64,000 nucleotides of DNA from G965220075 sp965220075. GTDB lineage: Bacteria; Chloroflexota; UBA11872. Below, piece by piece: positions 54,382 through 63,272 of the stretch (within the stretch, counting starts at the first letter, position 1; each line of letters opens with the position of its first letter). Made by a program: the position numbers and the translations under genes. The notes below the pieces were generated by a model. That model was not told where the DNA came from and ran no database searches. It saw only the letters and a list, made by a program, of their open reading frames with translations. Location: NCBI GenBank assembly GCA_965220075.1, contig OZ244806.1, positions 1,178,001 to 1,242,000 of the forward strand. Direction: 5' to 3'.

Positions 54382-55572
54382 ATGACCGAGCTCGACCGAG
54401 TCGCCAAGCCCAGCATGCGTTTCTGGTCGGCCGTCTCATTGGAGACCGAGCCGGACGCCGTGGCGGCCGACTTGCGCGACCAGCTGGGACAGCCGGCCGC
54501 GGCGCTAGACCTGCTCGTCGCCTTTGTGCGTCCGCCTGACGGGTCCTCGGCGGAGACGATCATGCGCGGCATCAGAACCGGGCTGCCCGCCAGCCATTTC
54601 TTCGCATGCACTGCCGAGAGCGTCGTTGGCGGCGGACGCGAGATCGAGGACCAGCCCGCCGTCGTGGCGCTGGCGGCGACCCTGCCGGACGTGCAGATCG
54701 ATCCGTTGCCGGACTTCAGCGCGGTGGCCGAGGCAGAGTCGGCGACCGATCCAGGATCTGAGACGAGCTCCCCGATCGAGGCCGTGATCGCCCTTGTCGA
54801 CCCCTTCTCGGTGCCGGTCGACCGATTCCTCGCTCAGCTGGATGCCGCGGCGCCGGGCGTGCCCGTGATCGGCGGTCTGGCCAGTTGGGGGTCAACGGCA
54901 GGCCAGAACCGCCTGGCCCAAAACGACGTCATCAGTGACCGCGGCGCGGTTGGGGTCATGCTGCGGGGGAATCTCACCGCCTCCGTAGTCGTGTCGCAAG
55001 GCTGCCGTCCGGTCGGACCGACATATACGGTCACGGGCAGCCGCGACAACTTCATAACCGGTTTGGACGGTATGCCGCCTATCCAGGTCCTGCGCGACAC
55101 GTTCCAGCAAGCCGACGAGGAGACCCAGACGTTGATGCGCTCCGGCGTGCTCATCGGACGCGCCGCCACCAATGACCCGGAGCGGCTGGGACGCGGCGCT
55201 TATCTCATCCGCGGCGTTTTCGGCGCGCAGGCGCAGTCCGGCGCCATCGCGGTCGGCGATAGCTTTGCCAAGGATGATTTTGTGCAGTTCCACGTGCGTG
55301 ATGCGGACACGGCCCAGGAGGACCTGGAGCTGCTGCTCACACCGCAGGTATTCGAGGCGCCCGCCGCGGGCGCCTTGATGTTCACTTGCAACGCGCGCGG
55401 CTCGCGAATGTACGGCCACCCGGACGGCGACATTTCGATCGTCCAACGGTCACTCGGGGACAGCGTGCCGGTGGCGGGCTTCTTCTGCGCTGGCGAGCTG
55501 GGTCCAATCGGTGAGGCCAACCACGTGCACGGCTTTACCGCCAGCATGGCCATCTTCCGGTCCAAGGAATAG
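54382..55572 (+). CDS. FIST N/C-domain sensory protein
   Basis: A 396-residue soluble protein with the FIST-N domain (about 15-210; HFFACTAESVVGGGREIED) and the FIST-C domain (about 225-390; GALMFTCNARGSRMYG and VPVAGFFCAGELGPIG). FIST domains are proposed to bind small ligands such as amino acids and usually feed signalling proteins. No histidine kinase, GGDEF or methyl-accepting output is attached or adjacent here. The two Cys-containing motifs (ACTAES, FTCNARG) are the family's conserved ligand-site sequences. Confidence 0.85.
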   Translation: MTELDRVAKPSMRFWSAVSLETEPDAVAADLRDQLGQPAAALDLLVAFVRPPDGSSAETIMRGIRTGLPASHFFACTAESVVGGGREIEDQPAVVALAATLPDVQIDPLPDFSAVAEAESATDPGSETSSPIEAVIALVDPFSVPVDRFLAQLDAAAPGVPVIGGLASWGSTAGQNRLAQNDVISDRGAVGVMLRGNLTASVVVSQGCRPVGPTYTVTGSRDNFITGLDGMPPIQVLRDTFQQADEETQTLMRSGVLIGRAATNDPERLGRGAYLIRGVFGAQAQSGAIAVGDSFAKDDFVQFHVRDADTAQEDLELLLTPQVFEAPAAGALMFTCNARGSRMYGHPDGDISIVQRSLGDSVPVAGFFCAGELGPIGEANHVHGFTASMAIFRSKE

Positions 55573-55674
55573 GCGGTCCCGCTCAGGCCTAGCCGGACTC
55601 CGGCGTCGACCCGGGGCGCGCTCGCCGATTGCCGAGTACGCACGCGCGGGTTCCGCGCCCGCGCGCAGCTCTGC

Positions 55675-56439
55675 TCAGGCCGGAACTGCCGAACCCACCG
55701 ACAGCGGCGCCGCGTAGAGCCGCCCCAGCCCTGGCCGTGGTTCGAACGCTTGCGCCAGCCGCAAGAGGTCCCACATGGTGGCTTGGTTAGCGCCAACCAC
55801 GGGCTTGCCCAGGCGCCGCTCCAAGTCGTCCACGATCGACGACGTGCGCAGCCCCGTGCAGCTTATGAAGACGCCCTCCGCGTCGGCGGCGTCCGCCTGC
55901 TCCTCGACGATGGTCGCCACCGATTCCGGCGGAATCTCCTCTATACCGCCGAGCTTGTTCAAGCCGGTCATGCGCACCACGTCGAATCCGCTGTCGGTGA
56001 GGAAGCCGCGCAGTCGTTCGTTGAGCGCATCCACGTGAGGCGAAAGCACTGCGACGCGCTGCACGCCAAGCTGGCGCAGCGCTCGCACGGTGGCCGTGGA
56101 AGTGGTGGTTGAAGGCGCCCCGCTGGCGGCCTGCATCCGGTCCGCTATGTCGATATCGCCGCCGCTCCCGCGCGCGTAGCTGCCGGACGTGCATCCATAG
56201 GCCACGGCACGCACGCCCAGAGCGCCCAGCTTGCGCGCGGCCGCCTCGATGTTGGGGTCGGCCGCTATGTCGAGCACGTGCTCGAGCGTGATGCCCGTGG
56301 CGAGCTCCGGCGGCGGCTCAACGGCCTGCATGTGGAGCGCCGCGCCGGGCGTGAGACGCTCGAATTCGTCGCTATATGTCTGGTTGACCGGCTCCGGCCA
56401 CACGATTCCAACGCTCGGGCGCGATCCATTGCCGCTCAT
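55675..56439 (-). CDS. Asp/Glu racemase-fold protein, EutA / maleate isomerase-like
   Basis: A 254-residue member of the arylmalonate decarboxylase/maleate isomerase/EutA branch. The two candidate catalytic Cys are in VAYGCTSGSY (Cys83) and VFISCTGLRTS (Cys194). VGIVWPEPVNQTYSDEF marks the N-terminus. ATG 56439 overlaps the TGA of the M24 gene by four bases. In ectoine-using Proteobacteria eutA of this family neighbours a DoeA/EutD hydrolase gene, exactly the arrangement seen here. The biochemical role of EutA itself is not settled. Confidence 0.8.
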   Translation of the reverse strand: MSGNGSRPSVGIVWPEPVNQTYSDEFERLTPGAALHMQAVEPPPELATGITLEHVLDIAADPNIEAAARKLGALGVRAVAYGCTSGSYARGSGGDIDIADRMQAASGAPSTTTSTATVRALRQLGVQRVAVLSPHVDALNERLRGFLTDSGFDVVRMTGLNKLGGIEEIPPESVATIVEEQADAADAEGVFISCTGLRTSSIVDDLERRLGKPVVGANQATMWDLLRLAQAFEPRPGLGRLYAAPLSVGSAVPA

Positions 56440-57641
56440 CGCACAACCAGCTCCCTCCCACCGGATGTCAGGACCTCGCATCCATCGGCGGTGATGACGC
56501 TTGTCTCGCTAAACGCAACCCCAAACTCCCCGAGCCGGCGCACGGCCAGCGGGTGATGAAAGACCATGCCCGGCTCCAGACGGATGTGCTGTCCGCGCTC
56601 GATGGCCCCCGTACCGTCCCCCCAGCTGGGCGGGAAGCCGGCACCCACGGCGTATCCGAAGTTACCGTGGAAAACCAGCTTGGAACCGGCGCCCGCAAGG
56701 GCCTCCCAGCCGGCCTCGGCTACCTCGTGCGCCAGGAGTCCCGGTCGCAGCGTCGCAAGCACAGTGTCCAGGGCCCGCAGGCAACCGTCCGCCGCTTGCC
56801 GCACCTGCGCCGGCGGTTCACCAATCGACACCGTGCGCATCTGCGGAGCGCTGTAACGCTGGTAGCAGCCTCCAATTTCGATCAGCACGCTGTCTCCGCG
56901 CGCCAGGACGGCCCGTTTGTGGGTTGAATGCAGGATGCCCGAGCGCCGCCCGCTGGTGACTATTGGCCACAGACACGGGTATTCCCCGCCCGCCTCGGCC
57001 ATGCCGTGCGCGGCGGCGCCCGCCGTCGCGTTGTCGTTGCCGCCCTCGACCGCGGCGTCGATGGCCGCGCGCATGGCCGCCGCGGTTACGCGCGCGGCCG
57101 CGCGAATATGCTCGATCTCGGCGCCTGACTTGGTGCGCTGGACGTCTCTGAGCACGTCCGACGCGTCCACCAACTCCGCCTCGGCAAGCTGACGTTCCAG
57201 CTCGAGCCGGATTCCCGCCGGGATTCCCGCGGTGCGATCCTCGACGCCTATGCGGGCGCGCGTGAAACCCTGCTCACGCAGGCAGGCGGCCAGGTACTCG
57301 GCGTGGCTTGTCCCGCTCCGGTAGCCGATCAGCTGATCGAAACGGCTGTGCAGCATCGCGCTGCCCAGCTCCGGCGGGTGCAGAACCGTAGAGGGTTCAT
57401 CGTCGCGCGGCAGGACCAGGCACGTGTCGTCGTGCAGCGAGATGCTTTGGAAACCGGATACATAAAACACGCTGGCCGGGTGCATCAGCAGCAGCACGTC
57501 CAGCCCCCGCGCCGCCATTCCCTCGCGCAGGCGCTCCACGCGCGCGTCGTACTCCGCGGCCGGAAACGCCGGCTCTCTCTCCAAGCCTTGCGGAAGCTGG
57601 CTGGTCACCCTTCCGCCGGCCAGGCTGGGATGGGTGCGCAC
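56436..57641 (-). CDS. M24-family peptidase-fold protein, creatinase / ectoine-hydrolase (DoeA)-like
   Basis: A pita-bread-fold protein of 401 residues (an N-terminal creatinase_N domain, then the M24 domain from about 165). In metalloaminopeptidases the metal is held by D-D-H-E-E. Here the first Asp region reads VLIEIGGCYQRYSAPQMRT, where the expected Asp pair is Glu and Pro. The motif GYAVGAGFPPSWGDG is the creatinase/DoeA type, as in metal-free hydrolases of creatine or ectoine. An ectoine-like ring or amide substrate is thus plausible. It is coupled to the EutA-like gene. The start may be GTG 57641 or GTG 57608. Confidence 0.82.
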   Translation of the reverse strand: MRTHPSLAGGRVTSQLPQGLEREPAFPAAEYDARVERLREGMAARGLDVLLLMHPASVFYVSGFQSISLHDDTCLVLPRDDEPSTVLHPPELGSAMLHSRFDQLIGYRSGTSHAEYLAACLREQGFTRARIGVEDRTAGIPAGIRLELERQLAEAELVDASDVLRDVQRTKSGAEIEHIRAAARVTAAAMRAAIDAAVEGGNDNATAGAAAHGMAEAGGEYPCLWPIVTSGRRSGILHSTHKRAVLARGDSVLIEIGGCYQRYSAPQMRTVSIGEPPAQVRQAADGCLRALDTVLATLRPGLLAHEVAEAGWEALAGAGSKLVFHGNFGYAVGAGFPPSWGDGTGAIERGQHIRLEPGMVFHHPLAVRRLGEFGVAFSETSVITADGCEVLTSGGRELVVR

Positions 57642-57746
57642 GGTCAGGTCCCCGGCCGGCGCCGCGGGGTCATCGGCGCCGCTCCGCGGTTTGCCACAAA
57701 CCCTGCCGCCCGCCCGCGAGCGGGCACAGGGGTTTGGCCGGTGGTC

Positions 57747-58820
57747 TTAGGTGAACTTGCCGCGGCCGCTGATGGTCCATATGTCCACCACCTCGTCGTC
57801 CTGGAGCACATACACGCTGTCATGCAGATTGAACGTGGTGCAGCCGTGCCAGGGAGTTACGCGCAGCTTGTCGCCCAGGCGCAGCTCTGGCGCGCCCTCG
57901 CCCAGTGTCACTAGCGCGTGCTCCTCCGCCAGCACTTCGATGGTGAGGCCCTCGGGATCGTCGATCACCGGCATCCCGCTCGGCTCGAACGCCAGCGACT
58001 TGCGGCCGCAGTCGAGCAGGGCGCGATCCGGGCGCGGCCGGCTGATGACGCTGCTCAAGACCCAGCAAGCCTGGCGGAATGCGTGACCGGCATGCGGGCG
58101 AAAGAACGCGTCCATGGTGACGTAGGTCCCGCATTGCAGCTCGGTCCAGCCGCGCAGCACGCCCGTGATGTCGAAAGTATTGGTGGCGCCGCCCGTGACC
58201 TCCCGGATCTCCAGGCCGGCCGCCTCGCACATGTATCTGCTATCGATGAGCGGCTGCAAAGCCTCATGCGCGGCCGCGCGCCGCTCTAGCGGATCTTCGA
58301 TGGCCACGGTGTGCCCCTCGTATCCCATCAGACCCACCAGGTCCAGTCCCGGGCTGTCCGCTACGTACCGCGCGAGCTCGACCACCGCTTCACCCGGCGC
58401 AACGCCGCCGCGGGGCGAGCCCACGTCCACTTCCACAACTACGCCCAGCGTCACCCCGTGCCGCGTGGCCGCCGCGGCCAGATCGTCCACGTTGCTCGGA
58501 TCGTCAACCTCCACCGACACACGCGCGCGCTCCGCCAACCGGCAGAGCCGCTCGATCTTGTAAGAGCCCACCACCTGGGTGGCGATCAGCACGTCGTCAA
58601 TGCCGCCCGCGACCATGGCCTCCGCTTCGCCGACTTTTGCGCAGGTGACGCCGTGGGCGCCGGCCTCGACTTGCATGCGCGCGATCTCGGGAGTCTTGTG
58701 CGTCTTGATGTGCGGTCGGGCGTGGACCGGCTTGTCACGCAGGAAGTCCTCGAGACTGCGGATGTTGCTCCGCACCAGGTCCAGGTCGATCACCATGGCC
58801 GGCGTATCGATCTCATCCAT
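57747..58820 (-). CDS. PLP-dependent D-threonine aldolase / D-serine dehydratase (DSD1)-like enzyme
   Basis: An alanine-racemase-fold enzyme of 357 residues. The PLP Lys is in RPHIKTHKTPEIA (Lys39). The C-terminal metal site is in TPWHGCTTFNLHDSVYV (H-x-C). ATG 58820 (MDEIDTPAMVIDLD) is chosen; the longer frame is unconserved. Relatives include D-threonine aldolase, D-serine dehydratase and 3-hydroxy-D-aspartate aldolase, which all act on D-3-hydroxy-amino acids. It is the first gene of a minus-strand trio with the DoeA-like and EutA-like genes, 105 bp before the M24 gene, so a linked catabolic pathway is likely. Confidence 0.87.
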   Translation of the reverse strand: MDEIDTPAMVIDLDLVRSNIRSLEDFLRDKPVHARPHIKTHKTPEIARMQVEAGAHGVTCAKVGEAEAMVAGGIDDVLIATQVVGSYKIERLCRLAERARVSVEVDDPSNVDDLAAAATRHGVTLGVVVEVDVGSPRGGVAPGEAVVELARYVADSPGLDLVGLMGYEGHTVAIEDPLERRAAAHEALQPLIDSRYMCEAAGLEIREVTGGATNTFDITGVLRGWTELQCGTYVTMDAFFRPHAGHAFRQACWVLSSVISRPRPDRALLDCGRKSLAFEPSGMPVIDDPEGLTIEVLAEEHALVTLGEGAPELRLGDKLRVTPWHGCTTFNLHDSVYVLQDDEVVDIWTISGRGKFT

Positions 58821-59068
58821 CACGCGCGGAGTCGTTGCCACCGGGTCCACCTGCGCTGGAGCCGTGCCGCGGTTAGCCTGACGCACGGCGGCCTGGCAAC
58901 GCAAACGCCGCGCTTCTACTTGTGGCACTCTGCGCCGTTCGCTGCAATGAGCCTGCCGCATCTCGTATGGCCAAGCCGTCGTACTCAATCGTATCTATGA
59001 CTAAGCGTCTGTTTGCGTCTTGCGGGTGGATGGCGGCGATTGCCCGCGCGCCCGGCGTGGAAGCATAG

Positions 59069-60280
59069 ATGCGACTACGCACCGGCCCCGCGGGCGCCGG
59101 GTTGTCGCGCCGCTGGCGGCTGCCGCTGCCGAGCCAGCCTCTCGCCGCCGGAATGTGGGCGTACTTCACGATCGGCACGCTGATCGGTGTGGCGGGGCCG
59201 TCGCTCGAATCGCTGCGCGCCGAGCTCGGCTTCACGTACGCGCTGGTGGGACCCTGGCTGGCCGGCGCCACGCTTGGATTCGTGGCCGGCACGTTGCTGG
59301 GCGGCGTTTTATCCGACCGTTTCGGCCGTCGTGAGGTGCTCGTGGGCGCTCACGTCGTCGGGGCGGCCGGAATCCTGGCCGCGGCGCTGAGCCCGAGCTT
59401 CCTGGCTTTTGTCGCTTTCAACGGGGTTGCGTCCCTCGGTTTGGGGGCGGTGGACGCGGCCGTGCCCGGCTTGCTATCGGATTCCTCCGGTCGAAGAGCC
59501 GCCCGGGCCATCGCGGTTTCGCAAATCCCGTTCGCGCTCGGCGCGCTCGCCACGCCGCCGACCGTCGGCGCCTTGCTGGCGGCGGGGGCCGGCTGGCGGC
59601 CCGGTTACCTGATCGTCGCGTCCTTCCTGCTCTTGGGCGCTCTGGCTTTCGCGGTGATCCGCTACCCGCCGACCAGCTGGCACGCCGCCAGGCTGCCCCA
59701 AATCGTGCGCGCCGTCGCGGCGCCGGCGCCGCTGCTACTCGGCGCCGCTCTGGCTCTATACGTGGGTTTCGAGTTTTCCATAATCTCGTTCCTGGCCGCG
59801 TTCCTGGAGACCGAGTTCGCGATGCCGCGTGCGCCGGCCGCTTCGCTCGTTTCGGCCTTCTGGCTTGGCCAGCTGCTCGGCCGCCTGGGCGGCCCCTGGG
59901 CGGTTGAACGGATCGATTTGTACAAATTCACGATGGGCAGCCTGGTATTGACAGCCGCGTTCGCGGCCGCGCTCACGCTGGCGCCGTCGGTGCCGGTCAC
60001 GGTGGTGGCGGCCGGGTTGGCGGCCGCAAGCGGCGCATCCGTGTTCCCCGCAATCCTGGCGATCGCCATTCGGCGTCAGCCCGCGGCCGCGGCCGCGATG
60101 ACCGGCGGCGTGCTCGCCCTTGCGGCCCTGGGCAGTCTGCTCTTTCCGTTGGTGGCCGGATTCGTTGCCGATGCGGTGTCGCTGCGCGCCGCGCTGATCG
60201 CCGCGCCGATCGCGGCGGCCGCGGCCGGGCTAGTGCTGCTGGCCGCGCGCCGGATGGATGCGCCCGCGGCGGGGGGATGA
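59069..60280 (+). CDS. MFS transporter
   Basis: A 12-helix major facilitator of 403 residues in the cytoplasmic membrane. The loop between helices 2 and 3 reads GGVLSDRFGRREV (the G-x3-D-R/K-x-G-R-R signature). Basic residues crowd the N-terminus before the first helix. It is divergent from the DSD1-like gene across about 250 bp with no other feature. An import or export role for the catabolic trio's substrate is possible but inferred only from proximity. Confidence 0.85.
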   Translation: MRLRTGPAGAGLSRRWRLPLPSQPLAAGMWAYFTIGTLIGVAGPSLESLRAELGFTYALVGPWLAGATLGFVAGTLLGGVLSDRFGRREVLVGAHVVGAAGILAAALSPSFLAFVAFNGVASLGLGAVDAAVPGLLSDSSGRRAARAIAVSQIPFALGALATPPTVGALLAAGAGWRPGYLIVASFLLLGALAFAVIRYPPTSWHAARLPQIVRAVAAPAPLLLGAALALYVGFEFSIISFLAAFLETEFAMPRAPAASLVSAFWLGQLLGRLGGPWAVERIDLYKFTMGSLVLTAAFAAALTLAPSVPVTVVAAGLAAASGASVFPAILAIAIRRQPAAAAAMTGGVLALAALGSLLFPLVAGFVADAVSLRAALIAAPIAAAAAGLVLLAARRMDAPAAGG

Positions 60281-60476
60281 GCTCGTACGATGACGCGATG
60301 CTCCATAGGCGAGGACATCGATGAAACTCTGGTACATACGTTTCCATGCACCGCGATCGCACCAGTCGACAGACCGTCGGTAGACGCCGACCTATCTGTC
60401 ACAAACCGAGCGGAAAGTCCTCTACTGGCGCCTGACGCTTAGCCTGGAGGACAGACGCAATACGCAAGGCGAGCTC

Positions 60477-60887
60477 ATGAAATACCTCTCGACGATCCTC
60501 GTGGTGACCGGCGTAGTCTTGATCGTCGCCTTTGGCGGCTGCGGCGACAGCTCCGAGTCGGGAGAGCACGGTGGTGGCTCGGAGTCGGGTGAGGGCGGTG
60601 AAGAGTCGGGCACCCAGCTCGCCCTGAGCCAGACTTTCGACGAGGTTCGAGCGGGCGCTCGGCTGATCCTGTCGTATGACTCAACCGCCAATGCTTTCAC
60701 GGGCACGGTCGAGAACACCACAGGGACCACGCTGAGCCGGGTCAGGGTCGAGGTTCATCTCTCGAACGGGATCGAGCTGGGTCCGACAACCCCGGTTGAC
60801 CTGGCGCCTGGCCATAAAGTTGACATAACTCTGTTAGCGACCAGCCAACCCTTCACCTCATGGAGCGCCCACCCGGAAGTCGGCTGA
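60477..60887 (+). CDS. Lipoprotein with FxLYD-like domain
   Basis: A 136-residue exported lipoprotein. The N-terminus MKYLSTILVVTGVVLIVAF ends in a lipobox-like FGGC (Cys22), followed by a Ser/Gly/Glu-rich linker made of repeated SESGE words. The folded part (about 45-136) has FTGTVENTTGTTLSRVRVEV and LSNGIELGPTTPVDLAPG, a beta-sandwich of the FxLYD type. It stands alone. Function unknown; extracytoplasmic, membrane-anchored. Confidence 0.78.
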   Translation: MKYLSTILVVTGVVLIVAFGGCGDSSESGEHGGGSESGEGGEESGTQLALSQTFDEVRAGARLILSYDSTANAFTGTVENTTGTTLSRVRVEVHLSNGIELGPTTPVDLAPGHKVDITLLATSQPFTSWSAHPEVG

Positions 60888-61123
60888 TCCTTCACAAAGA
60901 GCGCTTCGCAGAGCTCGTGCGTCGGATAGCAGCGTCGACATAACCTGAAAATGCTTGGGTCCCGGGGCTCGCGCGGCAACCTGCGCCTCACGCTCGGGGC
61001 CTCGGCTGCCAAACACCCGCCGAAGGCTTCTGGAACCACGTGTTGCACTTGAAATGTGGATCCGCATGCCCACCTAGTGCGGGGAGATCGAGGGATCCGC
61101 GGCTGAGCAGCGCGCCGGGCGGC

Positions 61124-62110
61124 TCAGCCAGCCGCCCCGTCCCACTGCAGGATCACGCCCATCGCCTCGCCGGGCGTATCTTCGAGCAGCCTGAACGCCT
61201 CCGCGGCCCGCGTGAACGGGAACCGGTGAGTCGTCATCCGCTCCACCGGCACCGCTCCGGACGCCAGCAGCTCGAGCGCGAGCTGGTTTGACCGCGCCCC
61301 AGCAGCCAGCCCGTAGTAGGCGCCCAGCAGGCGCCGGCGCTGGATCTTGCTTGAGTAGAGCGGAAGCGGCCCCTGCTCGTTGAGGCCGATGTGATGCAGC
61401 AGCCCGCCTGGCGCGACCATGTCCTGGGCCTGCTCGAACGCCTTGGGCCCGGCGGGTCCCCCCACGGCATACACAACCACCTCGGCACCCAGACCGTTCG
61501 TCAGCCGCCGTACGGCCCCCACCGGATCTTCCCGGCCCGCGTGAACCGCGACATCAGCGCCCAGTTGCCGGGCCAGCTGCACGCGGCGATCGAGCGCGTC
61601 GATTGCAACGATCCGTCCCCGCCCGTTGGCCTTCGCGACCTGCATGATCAGGCTTCCGACCAGTCCCTGTCCCAACACGACGACCGTGTCGCCGGGCTTG
61701 ATGGCCTCGATCTCGACCCATGTCACGGCGCCGCGGATCAACGGGTGGTAGGCGCCCTGCTCGAAGCTCAGGTCGTCACGCAGCAGAAAGACGCTCTGTC
61801 GGTCGGAGGGACCGTTCGGCTGCGCGCGCCGCACCACGTACTCGGCGTGCGGGGCGGACGCGATCACGCGGTCTCCCACCGCGTAGTGCTGGACGCCGTC
61901 CCCAAGCGCGTCCACGACGCCGGCCATCGAGTACCCCATTCGCTCATGATCGACGGCCTGCTCGACTCGGTAGCGGCTGCCCAGCTCGGAGCCGGCGCTG
62001 ATCAACGTGCACACCGCCTTGATACGCACTTCTCCCGGGCCGGGTACGGGCAGCAGCGCCTCTTCGATGACAATGTTGTACTTGCCGGCGGGTTTGGCGA
62101 CGCGCTTCAT
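61124..62110 (-). CDS. Zinc-binding-dehydrogenase-like MDR protein
   Basis: A medium-chain dehydrogenase/reductase of 328 residues. The N-domain KAVCTLISAGSELGSRYR replaces the usual CGSD zinc site, and there is no four-Cys structural zinc loop, so it is probably a BchC-like or zinc-poor member. The Rossmann part contains VVVLGQGLVGSLIMQVAKANG and IVAIDALDRRVQLARQLGAD. ATG 62110 (MKRVAKPAGKYN) was preferred to 62119. Substrate unknown; related proteins often accompany Gfo/Idh/MocA oxidoreductases and glycosyl metabolism, though none is adjacent here. Confidence 0.82.
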   Translation of the reverse strand: MKRVAKPAGKYNIVIEEALLPVPGPGEVRIKAVCTLISAGSELGSRYRVEQAVDHERMGYSMAGVVDALGDGVQHYAVGDRVIASAPHAEYVVRRAQPNGPSDRQSVFLLRDDLSFEQGAYHPLIRGAVTWVEIEAIKPGDTVVVLGQGLVGSLIMQVAKANGRGRIVAIDALDRRVQLARQLGADVAVHAGREDPVGAVRRLTNGLGAEVVVYAVGGPAGPKAFEQAQDMVAPGGLLHHIGLNEQGPLPLYSSKIQRRRLLGAYYGLAAGARSNQLALELLASGAVPVERMTTHRFPFTRAAEAFRLLEDTPGEAMGVILQWDGAAG

Positions 62111-62488
62111 GAGGTGCAACCTAGGGCGCGGTTGGCGAGTGCCGGAGGATACCCTGCGCGCGCGCAGCGGGGACCGGGCGATTTCGACCCGCCTCCGCCC
62201 GCCGCGGCGCTCTCGCGGCTGCCGCCCCGTGCCGGTCCGCGCTCCGGCAGCTCCCCGCTAAGATCAACCACCCCCCGCCGTCGTCAGCCTGCGCATAGGG
62301 GGCAATCGACGCCCAGGCCCGACTCAAGCGCTGCCCAGGCGACCGTGAGCCGCAGCGTCCGCGCAATTGCGATACTCTATCGGCGCCGCGGCGGCGAGTG
62401 TGCTACCGCGGCAGGCGGGCATTCGTGGACCGGACCGAGTAACCCCAGCGGATCTGTCCGCTGCGGCGAGGGTGGGAGCGTAGCGGAG
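62111..62488. other. Divergent intergenic region upstream of a 53-codon gene
   Basis: About 380 bp with no convincing frame. A perfect 7-bp stem (CAGCGGA-TCTG-TCCGCTG) lies at 62446-62463, about 25 bases before the small gene's start. No T-run follows. It could be a leader hairpin. Nothing else is recognised. Confidence 0.4.
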
Positions 62489-62650
62489 ATGCAGTTCTTC
62501 ATCTTCATAGCCTTCATCATGGTGATCGCATGGGGGATATGGGCGACTCTCAATGCGAGGTCGAACGCGGAACCCGTCCGGGCCGCGGCTATCGCGGTGG
62601 GCAGCGTAGTGCTGCTCGTAGGTTTGTTCATCTCCTTTACGATCATCTGA
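62489..62650 (+). CDS. Small two-helix membrane protein, 53 aa
   Basis: A short frame from ATG 62489. It encodes two hydrophobic stretches, MQFFIFIAFIMVIAWGIWAT and AAIAVGSVVLLVGLFISFTI, separated by a short charged loop (NARSNAEPVR). The pattern is typical of real small membrane proteins and unlike a chance GC-rich frame. The longer in-frame extension upstream is antisense to the MDR gene and is rejected. No family is recognised. Confidence 0.6.
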   Translation: MQFFIFIAFIMVIAWGIWATLNARSNAEPVRAAAIAVGSVVLLVGLFISFTII

Positions 62651-62764
62651 CGCCCGGCTCCGCGCGTTAGCGCGCGGGGAATTTGTGCGCGGTGGCAAGC
62701 TCTACGCTTGTTCTGAGCCGGCCCGCCGGGACGTAGCCGCCGAGTTGCGCCGCTTTCACCCGGA

Positions 62765-63157
62765 TTAGTCGAGCTTTAGACCTGTGGGTTCGAGGTCGGC
62801 GGCTGCCTGCATCAGTCCGTCGATTGCAGGCTCCAGCCGGGCAGTGATTGTCGACGCAAGCTCGTCGGTCACCGCGCCTCCCGAGGGCGGCACGACCGCG
62901 CTCGAGTAGCATCCCGCGAAAGCACAGGCGGCGGGAAAGAAGCGGCACGCCGCCACCGGCGCAAGGCCGAGGAGCCGCAGCGCATGACTCTCACGAAAGC
63001 GGCGCGACATGCTGGTCAGGCTGGGCGCCGGCTGGACGTGAAGCCACCATTCTCCGCCCTCGCGAGCCACCACGAAGCGCAGCCGGCCCGAGCTGCGGCG
63101 GTGCACTTCCTGCGCGTGCTGCGAGTGCCCGGGTCCGGTGTCCAGTTCGCGTGACAT
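62765..63157 (-). CDS. Hypothetical protein, about 130 aa
   Basis: I do not recognise this protein. From ATG 63157 it is a basic, mixed protein with GRLRFVVAREGGEWWLHVQ and a Cys-containing hydrophobic patch (VAACRFFPAACAFAGCYSSA) near the middle. A longer frame starts at 63271 but would cover the Shine-Dalgarno region of the divergent sulfurtransferase gene. Codon use is ordinary. It could be a small regulatory or sensor protein; no function is claimed. Confidence 0.45.
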   Translation of the reverse strand: MSRELDTGPGHSQHAQEVHRRSSGRLRFVVAREGGEWWLHVQPAPSLTSMSRRFRESHALRLLGLAPVAACRFFPAACAFAGCYSSAVVPPSGGAVTDELASTITARLEPAIDGLMQAAADLEPTGLKLD

Positions 63158-63272
63158 CAATCTTGCCCGCTCTTGATGGGCGGGCGTTGTATGCCCGCTC
63201 TCGAATTTGCCATCATTATCGAATAGACGGACATAGGGCGACTCGTCCGACGAATCCCAAGGAGACATCACA

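Noticed and set aside
60888..61123. Short minus-strand frames in the gap after the lipoprotein gene
   Set aside because: No motif, hydrophobic pattern or ribosome site; they run into or overlap the real genes.
61391..62488. Upstream extension of the 53-residue membrane gene
   Set aside because: It is antisense to the MDR dehydrogenase gene and has shadow composition.
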